This document shows, one piece after another, positions 10,315 to 17,278 of a DNA stretch of 36,471 nucleotides. Position numbers and translations under genes: made by a program. The stretch lies in contig JANYIZ010000193.1 in the NCBI GenBank assembly GCA_025408445.1, positions 1 to 36,471 of the forward strand, written 5' to 3'. Positions within the stretch are counted from its first letter, which is position 1. Every line of letters starts with the position of its first letter. The notes under the pieces are model-generated. The model made no database searches. It had not been told where the DNA came from and saw only the letters and a program-made list of their open reading frames with translations. This stretch comes from Frigoribacterium sp. Lineage in GTDB: Bacteria > Actinomycetota > Actinomycetes > Actinomycetales > Microbacteriaceae.

Positions 10315-10400
10315 TCCGAAATGCAGGACCGGGTGTGACTGGTGGGGCAGAAGCTCACCGGAAGCGAACTCCTGCCCAGCTGGATCCTGCATTTCGAACA
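10313..10400. repeat. 88-bp imperfect palindrome (REP-like element)
   Basis: The ends are mirror images: TGTCCGAAATGCAGGA at the left and the complement of TGTTCGAAATGCAGGA at the right, with one mismatch in 16 pairs. Further in, GGGCAG pairs with CTGCCC around a loop of about 21 bases. Transcribed RNA would fold into a long hairpin. It may be a copy of a dispersed palindromic repeat or a small non-autonomous mobile element. No second copy was noticed in this window. Confidence 0.75.
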
Positions 10401-10407
10401 GCGAACT

Positions 10408-10500
10408 GGATGACGCGGCTGGATGACGCGACCGGATGACGCGAGCTGGATGACGCAACCGGATGACGCGACCGGATGAGGCGAGCTGGATGACGCAACC
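10408..10500. repeat. Tandem array B, 13/14-bp unit
   Basis: Seven copies of GGATGASGC, starting at 10408, 10421, 10434, 10448, 10461, 10474 and 10488, so the period alternates 13,13,14,13,13,14. A 40-bp higher-order unit is visible. It abuts the palindrome on one side and array C on the other. Confidence 0.9.
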
Positions 10501-10540
10501 AGCCGCAGCGGCCCAGCCGCAGCGGCCCAGCCGCAGCGGA
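10501..10540. repeat. Tandem array C, 14-bp unit
   Basis: Three copies of AGCCGCAGCGGCCC at 10501, 10515 and 10529, the last one incomplete. Continuous with array B and ending about 40 bases from the aminotransferase stop codon. Confidence 0.9.
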
Positions 10541-10580
10541 CCGGATGCAGCCGGCGCGATGCGCTGGCCCGCGATTGGTA

Positions 10581-12065
10581 TTACAGCCGTGTCCAGGCCT
10601 CGGTGAGCACGCCCCGCAGGATCTGCTCGATCTCGTCGAATTCGGGCTGGCCGATGGTGAGCGGAGGAGCGAGCTGGATGACGGGATCTCCGCGGTCGTC
10701 GGCCCGACAGTACAGTCCGGCGTCGTACAGGGCCTTGGACAGGAATCCGCGCAGCAGGCGCTCCGACTCGTCGTCGTCGAAGGTCTCCTTGGTGACCTTG
10801 TCCTTCACAAGCTCGATGCCGAAGAAGTAACCGGCTCCGCGCACATCTCCAACGATGGGCAGGTCGTTCAGCTTTTCCAGAGTGGCGCGGAAGGCGGGCG
10901 AATTGAGCCGCACGTTCTCGTTGAGTTTTTCCTCTTCGAAGATGTCGAGGTTGGCCAGTGCGACCGCGGACGAGACGGGATGGCCCCCGAAGGTGTAGCC
11001 GTGATAGAACGACGTGTTGCCGTGCTTGAAGGGCTCGTAAATGCGATCGCTCACGATGGTGGCGCCGATCGGCGAGTATCCGCTCGTCATACCCTTCGCG
11101 CAGGTGATCATGTCGGGCACGTAGTCGTAGGCGTCGCAGGCGAAGAACTCCCCGATGCGTCCGAAGGCGCAGATAACCTCGTCGCTCACGAGCAGCACGT
11201 CGTACTTGTCGCAGATCTCGCGTACCCGCTTGAAGTAGCCGGGGGGTGGCGGGAAGCATCCGCCGGAGTTTTGCACCGGCTCGAGGAAGACGGCGGCCAC
11301 GGTCTCGGGCCCTTCGAACTGGATCATCTCCTCGATGCGGTTTGCGGCCCATAGCCCAAAGGTTTCGAGGTCTTCGGTAGGGGCCCCCATCTCGGCGGCG
11401 CGGTAGAAATTGGTGTTCGGCACGCGGAAGCCGCCGGGGGTCACCGGCTCGAACATTTCCTTCATGGCCGGGATGCCGGTGATCGCCAGTGCTCCCTGCG
11501 GGGTCCCGTGGTAGGCAACGTTTCGCGAGATCACCTTGTGCTTGGTGGGGCGACCCTGCAGCTTCCAGTAGTACTTGGCGAGTTTGAAGGCCGTCTCGAC
11601 GGCCTCGCCGCCACCGGTGGAGAAGAACACGCGGTTGAGGTCACCGGGAGCATAGTTTGCCAGGCGATCGGCGAGCTCGATGGCACTCGGATGCGCGTAG
11701 GACCAGAGCGGGAAGAAGGCGAGCTCCTCCGCCTGCTTGGCCGCGACCTCGGCAAGGCGACGACGCCCGTGGCCGGCGTTGACGACGAAGAGGCCACTCA
11801 GGCCATCGAAGTACTTCTTTCCGGAGGAATCCCAGATGTGGTGGCCTTCACCCTTCACGATGATCGGCACCCCTGGTCCGTCTTCCATGACGGACTGGCG
11901 CGAGAAGTGCATCCAGAGATGATCCTTCGCCTTCTGCTGCAGCTCGGCCTCGGTGAATTTCGAGGAGCCGACCGTCTTCGCTGCATTGACGGAATGGGTC
12001 GCGGTATGGGTCGCTGAATGGGTCGTGGTGTGGGTAGTGGTGTCGGTCATGTTGTCGGTTGTCAT
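10581..12065 (-). CDS. Class III aminotransferase, putrescine/polyamine type
   Basis: A 494-residue PLP-dependent omega-aminotransferase. The PLP lysine is Lys324 in MITCAKGMTSGYSP and the pyridine-nitrogen aspartate is in LLVSDEVICAFGR. GEAVETAFKLAKYYW and the C-terminal RADDRGDPVIQLAPPL segment are typical of putrescine/diamine-pyruvate aminotransferases (SpuC-like). With the adjacent aldehyde dehydrogenase it would convert putrescine to 4-aminobutyraldehyde and then GABA. The N-terminus is unusual: residues about 8-25 are a Thr/His repeat (HTTTHSATHTATHS). ATG at 12065 or 12050 could be the start. It follows the Lrp-type regulator by five bases and is surely cotranscribed with it. Confidence 0.9.
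   Translation of the reverse strand: MTTDNMTDTTTHTTTHSATHTATHSVNAAKTVGSSKFTEAELQQKAKDHLWMHFSRQSVMEDGPGVPIIVKGEGHHIWDSSGKKYFDGLSGLFVVNAGHGRRRLAEVAAKQAEELAFFPLWSYAHPSAIELADRLANYAPGDLNRVFFSTGGGEAVETAFKLAKYYWKLQGRPTKHKVISRNVAYHGTPQGALAITGIPAMKEMFEPVTPGGFRVPNTNFYRAAEMGAPTEDLETFGLWAANRIEEMIQFEGPETVAAVFLEPVQNSGGCFPPPPGYFKRVREICDKYDVLLVSDEVICAFGRIGEFFACDAYDYVPDMITCAKGMTSGYSPIGATIVSDRIYEPFKHGNTSFYHGYTFGGHPVSSAVALANLDIFEEEKLNENVRLNSPAFRATLEKLNDLPIVGDVRGAGYFFGIELVKDKVTKETFDDDESERLLRGFLSKALYDAGLYCRADDRGDPVIQLAPPLTIGQPEFDEIEQILRGVLTEAWTRL
11992..12050 (-). repeat. Degenerate repeat coding a Thr/His tract
   Basis: Degenerate repeats of ACNCATNCN type on the minus strand encode alternating Thr, His, Ser and Ala at the aminotransferase N-terminus. 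The tract precedes the conserved fold and appears dispensable for catalysis. Confidence 0.7.
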
Positions 12066-12070
12066 TTTTC

Positions 12071-12538
12071 TTATCTCGTTCCCCAGTTGTAGAACTGCTT
12101 CTGCAGTCTCAAATACACGAACGTCTCGGTTGACTGCACGCCGGGGATCCCGCGGATCTCCTTATTGAGCAGTTCGATCAGGTCTTCGTCGTTCTCGCAG
12201 ACAACCTCGGCAAGGATGTCGAAACTACCGGCGGTGAGCACGACGTAATCCACGGCTGTGATTCGGCCAAGGGTCTCGGCTACCGTCGTGGTGTCGCCGG
12301 TGACCCGGATTCCGATCATCGCCTGGCGGTAGAAGCCCAGCTGCATTGGATCGGTGACGGCCACAACCTGCATGACGCCGGAGTCGGTGAGCTTCTGCAC
12401 GCGCTGCCGTACGGCCGCCTCACTGAGCCCGACCGCCTTGCCGATCTCGGCATAGCTGCGTCGGCCGTCAGCCTGTAGCTGCTCGATGATCGCCTTCGAC
12501 ACCTCATCGAGGTGTACCGGCTTGACATTCAGACTCAT
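12071..12538 (-). CDS. Lrp/AsnC family transcriptional regulator
   Basis: A 155-residue feast/famine regulator with an N-terminal winged HTH (about residues 8-58, containing SYAEIGKAVGLSEAAVRQRV) and a C-terminal RAM ligand-binding domain with VDYVVLTAGSFDILAEVV. It is the first gene of the minus-strand unit that continues into the aminotransferase and is divergent from the aldehyde dehydrogenase. Local regulation of both transcripts, with an amine or amino acid as effector, is the natural inference. The ATG falls at the predicted transcription start, suggesting a leaderless message. Confidence 0.95.
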   Translation of the reverse strand: MSLNVKPVHLDEVSKAIIEQLQADGRRSYAEIGKAVGLSEAAVRQRVQKLTDSGVMQVVAVTDPMQLGFYRQAMIGIRVTGDTTTVAETLGRITAVDYVVLTAGSFDILAEVVCENDEDLIELLNKEIRGIPGVQSTETFVYLRLQKQFYNWGTR

Positions 12539-12544
12539 GCCCTG

Positions 12545-12574
12545 ATTCTGTCAGTGCAGCGGTCTTGTTACAAG
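12545..12574 (-). promoter_or_regulatory. Candidate promoter and palindrome upstream of the Lrp-type gene
   Basis: On the minus strand TTGTAA and CAGAAT are separated by 17 bases, each with four of six consensus matches. The -35 lies inside a near-perfect 11-bp palindrome, CTTGTTACAAG (12564-12574), a plausible operator for autoregulation. The predicted start point coincides with the ATG at 12538. Confidence 0.45.
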
Positions 12575-12575
12575 T

Positions 12576-12611
12576 GAATCCGCATCCTCGGGCGTGTTTT
12601 GCTGCGGAATC
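12576..12611. promoter_or_regulatory. Inverted repeat in the divergent Lrp/dehydrogenase region
   Basis: GAATCCGCA (12576-12584) and TGCGGAATC (12603-12611) form a 9-bp inverted repeat with one mismatch, between the two divergent genes. It could be a second site for the adjacent Lrp-type regulator; this is an inference from position and symmetry. Confidence 0.35.
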
Positions 12612-12661
12612 GGTAGTCTGCGACCGTGGCGCCGCCGGTGGCTGCTCGCTATGTTGGGAGC

Positions 12662-14098
12662 ATGAGTACCCCCCAACTCCACAACTTCATCAATGGCGAT
12701 TATGTGCAGGCCACGGCAGAATCGGCGTTTGACCTCATCGATCCGGCCACTGAGGAGGTCTACGGGTCGTCTCCCGTATCGAGCAGTGCGGATGTCGACG
12801 CCGCCTACCGCGCGGCGGCAGCGGCATTTGAGGAGTGGGGCGACACCACCCCGAGTGAGCGCCAGCTCGCGCTGTTTCGGATCGCCGACGCGATGGAGGC
12901 CAACGCGGAGAAGTTCGCCGACCTCGAGTCACAAGACACTGGCAAGCCGCGGGCAACGCTCGTGACGGATGAGATCATGCTTTCGGTCGACCAGATTCGC
13001 TTCTTCGCCGGTGAAGCGCGACACCTGAGCGGTATGGCCTCCGGCGAGTATCTCAAAGACCATACCTCGCAGATCCGGCGGGAGCCGATCGGCGTCATCG
13101 GGCAGGTGACGCCGTGGAACTACCCGCTCAACATGGCGGTCTGGAAGTTCGCGCCAGCCCTCGCCGCCGGCAACACCACAGTGCTTAAGCCCTCGGACAC
13201 CACACCGTCGGCCACCCTGTTCCTCGCCGAGATCGCCGCGGAGTTTTTGCCGAAGGGCGTGCTCAACGTGATTACCGGCGACCGCACGACCGGGGGGGCC
13301 ATGATCGCCCACCCGACTCCCCAGATGGTGTCGATCACCGGGTCGGTGCGCGCGGGCATGGAGGTCGCGAAGGCGGCTGCGGTAGATCTCAAACGGGTCC
13401 ATCTGGAACTCGGCGGGAAGGCGCCGGTGATTGTCTTCGACGATGCCGATATCGAATCTGCAGTCGAAGGCATCGCGAGCGCCGGATACTTCAACGCCGG
13501 CCAGGACTGCACCGCGGCGACGCGCGTGCTCGTGCAGGCCGGCATTCACGACGAGTTTGTCGCGGCGCTCGCCGCCTATGCCCGCGAGAATGCCCGCACC
13601 GGTGTGCCGGGCGATACGAGCATCTTCTTCGGACCGGTGAACAATGCCAATCAGCTCGCGCAGGTCGAGGGCTTCATTGACCGCCTGCCCGATAACGCGA
13701 ACATCGAGCTCGGTGGGCACCGCCAGGGCACCACCGGGTACTTCCACGAAGCCACGATTATCTCGGGCCTGAAGCAGACGGATGACGCGGTGCAGAACGA
13801 GATCTTCGGTCCGGTCATCACCGTGCAGAAGTTCAGCGATGAGACCCAGGCTCTCGAGTGGGCGAACGGCGTGCGCTATGGCCTGGCATCGAGTGTCTGG
13901 ACGCAGAATCACGGCAGGGCGATGCGCTTCGCCAAGCACCTCGATTTCGGCTGCGTGTGGATCAATACCCACATTCCGATTGTGGCGGAGATGCCTCACG
14001 GCGGCTTCAAGCACTCTGGCTATGGCAAAGACCTCTCCAGCTATGGATTCGAGGACTACACCCGTATCAAGCACGTCATGAGCTATATCGGCAACTAA
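12662..14098 (+). CDS. Gamma-aminobutyraldehyde dehydrogenase-like ALDH
   Basis: A 478-residue NAD-dependent aldehyde dehydrogenase. The catalytic cysteine is Cys283 in NAGQDCTAATR and the general base is Glu249 in HLELGGKAP; QVTPWNYPLNMAVWK is the N-terminal active-site wall. The QIRREPIGVIGQVTPWNYP pattern resembles PatD/YdcW-type gamma-aminobutyraldehyde dehydrogenases. It would oxidise 4-aminobutyraldehyde made by the divergent aminotransferase to GABA. I choose ATG at 12662 because family homology begins there. An upstream in-frame GTG at 12626 adds 12 unlikely residues. The GGGAG just before 12662 is too close for an ideal ribosome site, so the start carries some doubt. Confidence 0.9.
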   Translation: MSTPQLHNFINGDYVQATAESAFDLIDPATEEVYGSSPVSSSADVDAAYRAAAAAFEEWGDTTPSERQLALFRIADAMEANAEKFADLESQDTGKPRATLVTDEIMLSVDQIRFFAGEARHLSGMASGEYLKDHTSQIRREPIGVIGQVTPWNYPLNMAVWKFAPALAAGNTTVLKPSDTTPSATLFLAEIAAEFLPKGVLNVITGDRTTGGAMIAHPTPQMVSITGSVRAGMEVAKAAAVDLKRVHLELGGKAPVIVFDDADIESAVEGIASAGYFNAGQDCTAATRVLVQAGIHDEFVAALAAYARENARTGVPGDTSIFFGPVNNANQLAQVEGFIDRLPDNANIELGGHRQGTTGYFHEATIISGLKQTDDAVQNEIFGPVITVQKFSDETQALEWANGVRYGLASSVWTQNHGRAMRFAKHLDFGCVWINTHIPIVAEMPHGGFKHSGYGKDLSSYGFEDYTRIKHVMSYIGN

Positions 14099-14140
14099 GG
14101 TCTCGGGCCGACTTCGCGCTACGCCCCATCGGACGACAGA

Positions 14141-14797
14141 ATGGTAGGTATGCACCCGGACGACGCGGACCACACCGTCGTTCGGCCGCGTCCGAAGATC
14201 GAACCGGCGGAACCGGAGGATCTCGAAGCGGATACGTTCGTCCCGTCACCTACGGGCCTGTCGGTGCCCGGGCGTGGCGATCCCACTGTGCCCGCGGCTC
14301 GTCGGGAGCCGCCAGCCCTCGTGGAGCCGCCCGCCGTCGTGGAGCCGCCCGCCCTCGTGGAGCCGCCGCGCAGTCATCCGGTCGTGGTCGAACGACCGAT
14401 CACTCCGCGAGTCGGGCTTCCGATCGATCCCGATGGGCTGACGGTGCCCTGGTATCGCATCCGGGTCAATCGGCACGAACCTATCCCTCTGGATGTTCCC
14501 GCGCTGATCGGCCGTCAGCCCGTCTCCCCGCGCATCGCGATCGGAGGGGTGCCGCGTCTGGTGCGGGTGCCGTCGCCGGGTCGCGAGGTATCGAGCACGC
14601 ACATCGAATTGCGGCAACAGGGGGCATCCGTCATCGTCACCGACCTTCGATCCACCAACGGCACCATTGTCTCGATTCCCGGGTCCTCCTCACAAAAACT
14701 TCGCCAGGGCGAGTCGCTCGTCGTCTCGGCGGGCACTGTGGTGGATATTGGTGACGGCAATACTGTTGAGATCCTCCCCATCGAGCGCCTGGTCTGA
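14141..14797 (+). CDS. FHA domain protein with proline-rich linker
   Basis: A 218-residue cytoplasmic protein with no membrane segment. The C-terminal FHA domain (about residues 118-215) has the phosphothreonine-binding elements: PALIGRQP at the start, SSTHIEL, and DLRSTNGT. The linker holds a repeat of EPPA(L/V)V units encoded by 18-bp DNA repeats at 14306-14368. It is the first of nine co-directional genes and lies directly before a PP2C phosphatase and a Ser/Thr kinase, so it is probably a reader of threonine phosphorylation within this pathway. ATG at 14150 is an alternative start. No promoter is obvious in the 42 bases after the dehydrogenase gene. Confidence 0.9.
   Translation: MVGMHPDDADHTVVRPRPKIEPAEPEDLEADTFVPSPTGLSVPGRGDPTVPAARREPPALVEPPAVVEPPALVEPPRSHPVVVERPITPRVGLPIDPDGLTVPWYRIRVNRHEPIPLDVPALIGRQPVSPRIAIGGVPRLVRVPSPGREVSSTHIELRQQGASVIVTDLRSTNGTIVSIPGSSSQKLRQGESLVVSAGTVVDIGDGNTVEILPIERLV
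14306..14368 (+). repeat. 18-bp coding repeat in the FHA protein
   Basis: Three full copies and one partial copy of GAGCCGCCCGCCSTCGTG encode the Pro-rich linker (VEPPAL and VEPPAV units). The copies are nearly identical at the DNA level, pointing to recent expansion. Confidence 0.85.
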
Positions 14798-14833
14798 CGA
14801 GCCGACCTCCCCAATGACTCGCGAAAGGCTTCC

Positions 14834-15673
14834 GTGACCGAGATCGGCACGAGTGATGCGAGCTTCCGCGTGGACATCCCTGACTTTCCGGATGCCCGGC
14901 TCGTGCTTGCGTGGGGAGCAGTCACCGACACGGGACATCGCCGTGCTCACAATGAGGATAGTTTTCTGGCACGGGCGCCGATCTTCGCCGTCGCAGACGG
15001 CATGGGGGGGCATTCCGCTGGAGATGTTGCCAGTGCGGCAGTTGTTACCCGGCTGGCTGAGGCGGTGACCGAGTCGTTCACCGACGCCGACACGATCGAG
15101 CGCGGGCTTCAAGCGGCCACTATCGACATCGGCTTGGCGGCCGACGAGAAGGAACTGGGGGTCGGCACCACTGTCACCGGAGCCGCGCTTTCGCTGCAGG
15201 GCGACGAGCCATTCTGGACGGTATTCAACGTCGGTGATTCACGGGTCTACCTCTTCGAGCGCGAGAGACTCGTGCAGGTGACCGTAGACCATTCGGTGGT
15301 GCAGGAATTAGTGGATGCCGGGGTGATTCGCGCGGAAGACGCCGAATCGCATCCCGACAGCAACGTGATCACCCGGGCCGTTGGGTTCAATGTCGAGGCC
15401 GTGCCCGACTATTGGGTCGTGCCCGTGCGGGCAGGGCTTCGGCTGCTGGTGTGTTCCGACGGCCTCACCAAAGAACTGGATGCTGAGGCCATCCGCCTGC
15501 ATCTCGCCGCCGGTCTCAGCGCCGAAGAGACTGCCGTCGCTCTTGTGGAGGCTGCGCTCGAAGGCGGCGGGCGTGACAACATCACCACCATCGTCATCGA
15601 TGTGCTCGAGACTTCCGGTCTCGGCGAGTTCGAGAACACCATTCCCCGCACCTCGCCCACTCCGACGCCGTAG
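14834..15673 (+). CDS. PP2C-family Ser/Thr protein phosphatase
   Basis: A 279-residue PPM phosphatase starting with GTG. Metal-binding and catalytic motifs are complete: RRAHNEDS (36-43), DGMGGH (55-60), FNVGDSRVYLF, VTVDHSVVQELVDAG, VCSDGLTKELD and GGRDNITTIVID. It resembles actinobacterial PstP but lacks a membrane helix and an extracellular domain, so it should be cytoplasmic. It lies between the FHA protein and the kinase and is the expected antagonist of that kinase, by analogy with fhaB-pstP-pknAB of mycobacteria. The rodA and pbpA genes of that mycobacterial operon are absent here. Confidence 0.95.
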   Translation: MTEIGTSDASFRVDIPDFPDARLVLAWGAVTDTGHRRAHNEDSFLARAPIFAVADGMGGHSAGDVASAAVVTRLAEAVTESFTDADTIERGLQAATIDIGLAADEKELGVGTTVTGAALSLQGDEPFWTVFNVGDSRVYLFERERLVQVTVDHSVVQELVDAGVIRAEDAESHPDSNVITRAVGFNVEAVPDYWVVPVRAGLRLLVCSDGLTKELDAEAIRLHLAAGLSAEETAVALVEAALEGGGRDNITTIVIDVLETSGLGEFENTIPRTSPTPTP

Positions 15674-15707
15674 GCCTGCCCCCCAAAGGGGGGCCAAAAA
15701 CAGGCCT
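15672..15707 (+). other. Nested hairpin between phosphatase and kinase
   Basis: AGGCCTG (15672-15678) pairs perfectly with CAGGCCT (15701-15707), enclosing a CCCCCC-AAA-GGGGGG stem-loop (15679-15693). The left arm begins in the phosphatase stop codon. There is no U-tract after it, so it is not a standard terminator. It may reduce read-through or stabilise one side of a processed mRNA. A TACAAT at 15751 may be a -10 box for the kinase gene but lacks a convincing -35. Confidence 0.6.
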
Positions 15708-15812
15708 GTGACCAGCAGATTTGTCCAACTGGCCCTGAACAAGGAGTGTCTACAATAAGACACCGGGATTTGCCCGGGCCACTGACCGATCGGCCTCCAG
15801 CCGGTGTCGTCG

Positions 15813-15820
15813 AAGGAGGA
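15813..15820 (+). promoter_or_regulatory. Strong ribosome binding site fixing the kinase start
   Basis: AAGGAGGA, nearly a full anti-16S match, lies just before ATG 15824. It makes 15824 the start in preference to the in-frame ATG-like start at 15746, whose extra 26 residues precede the kinase fold and look non-native. Confidence 0.75.
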
Positions 15821-15823
15821 GAG

Positions 15824-17278
15824 ATGGCACGACGATTGCCCTCCCAACCTCCCGTGCTGCCCGGATTCTCGACGATCCACGTGCTCGGTTCAGGCGGTTT
15901 CGCCGACGTCTTCCTCTATGAACAAAACATGCCGCGTCGCCAGGTCGCTGTCAAGGTGATGTTGAGCGAGGTCGTCAATGATCAGGTGCGTCAGATGTTC
16001 CAGGCCGAGGCCAACCTCATGGCCCAGCTGAGCTCGCATCCGTCGATCCTCACGGTGTACCAGGCGAGCGTGTCGTCCGACGGTCGTCCCTATCTGGTGA
16101 TGGAGCTCTGCTCGTCGTCGCTGAGCGAGCGGTACCGGCGCGAGCGTATCCCTGTTCCGGAAGTACTCCGTATCGCCGTAAAAATCGGCAGCGCGATCGA
16201 AACCGCGCATCGCGCGGGCGTGCTGCACCGCGACATCAAGCCCTCGAACATCCTGCTGACCGCCTACGGACATCCGGTGCTGTCCGACTTTGGTATTGCA
16301 TCCACGCTGAGCGAGGCGGACTCCCACGAGTCGGTAGGCCTGTCAATTCCGTGGTCAGCTCCGGAGGTGTTGATGGATGAGACACCCGGCAGCATCGCAT
16401 CTGAAGTCTGGTCCTTCGCTGCCACCGTGTATTCGCTCCTCGCCGGCCGATCGCCCTTCGAGGTCCCCGGGGAGTCGAACAAGTCCGCCGACCTCATCTC
16501 GCGCATCAACCGTGCCCGACCCCAACCGATCGGGCGCTCCGACGTTCCGCCGAGTCTCGAACGAGTGCTCGCACAGGCGATGTCCCGCAAGCGGGAAAAC
16601 CGACCGGCGAGTGTGCTCGAGCTGGTGCGCGAACTGCAGTCGATCGAGACCGAGCTCGGAATGCCGCAGACGCCAATCGAGGTCGCAATGGACGACTGGG
16701 CGCTCGCAACGATCTCGGACCTCGAGGATCGCACGCGAATCCGCGGGATTGGAGGAGCAGTCCCCACTTCCCGGGGCCGCCGGCGCCGCCGTTCGGCCAG
16801 TGTGACCTATGCGCCAGTCGGCACCCTCATGCGGCAGACCGCCGGTGGGCAGAACAGCCGTCAGGGGGGCCAGAGCAGTGGAACGAGCCCAATCAAGCGC
16901 GGGCGAGGGATGCGCGCACTCGCGTGGGGTCTCATCGTGAGTGCGGTGCTCGTGATCGCACTGGGGGCGACCGCTACTTTCGTGCTTATCCGTGCCAATT
17001 CGGACAGGATCCCGCTCGTGACGAACATCGTCGCCACGGAAGGCTCAGGCTCGATCAAGTTCAGTTGGGCAGATCCTGGGCTGACCGCCGATGACTCCTA
17101 TCAGGTGACCACCGGGGATGGTCGATCGGCCCTGCAGACCTCGTCGGACTACTTCGCACAAGATGCCAAGGCCGGAGATCGGGTCTGCATCACCGTCGCG
17201 GTCAATCGCCAGGGCAAGACCGGACCCCCGAGCGCGGAGAAGTGCGTCGACCTCGGGGGGGTGACGACACGCAGATGA
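15824..17278 (+). CDS. Membrane Ser/Thr protein kinase with extracellular FN3-like domain
   Basis: A 484-residue Hanks-type kinase. The glycine loop is LGSGGFADVF (21-30), the ATP lysine is Lys44 in VAVKVM, the catalytic loop is HRDIKPSN with Asp137, DFG begins at Asp155, and SAPEVL follows. A basic, Gly/Ser-rich juxtamembrane linker leads to one membrane helix at about 365-388. The roughly 95-residue outer part looks like one fibronectin type III domain (IKFSWADPGLTADDSYQVTT), not the PASTA repeats of PknB. The stop overlaps the start of the giant FN3 protein by 4 bases (ATGA), so the two are coupled and may meet outside the cell. Likely phosphorylates the FHA-linked partners encoded alongside. 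Confidence 0.93.
   Translation: MARRLPSQPPVLPGFSTIHVLGSGGFADVFLYEQNMPRRQVAVKVMLSEVVNDQVRQMFQAEANLMAQLSSHPSILTVYQASVSSDGRPYLVMELCSSSLSERYRRERIPVPEVLRIAVKIGSAIETAHRAGVLHRDIKPSNILLTAYGHPVLSDFGIASTLSEADSHESVGLSIPWSAPEVLMDETPGSIASEVWSFAATVYSLLAGRSPFEVPGESNKSADLISRINRARPQPIGRSDVPPSLERVLAQAMSRKRENRPASVLELVRELQSIETELGMPQTPIEVAMDDWALATISDLEDRTRIRGIGGAVPTSRGRRRRRSASVTYAPVGTLMRQTAGGQNSRQGGQSSGTSPIKRGRGMRALAWGLIVSAVLVIALGATATFVLIRANSDRIPLVTNIVATEGSGSIKFSWADPGLTADDSYQVTTGDGRSALQTSSDYFAQDAKAGDRVCITVAVNRQGKTGPPSAEKCVDLGGVTTRR

Noticed and set aside
10408-10540. Possible CRISPR array
   Set aside because: Units of 13-14 bp follow each other without unique spacers of regular length, and no cas gene is present.
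10159-11352. 397-residue open frame reading through the repeat arrays
   Set aside because: It is a different frame on the same strand as the aminotransferase and ends in repeat-encoded Pro/Gln-rich sequence. The aminotransferase frame has all catalytic motifs.
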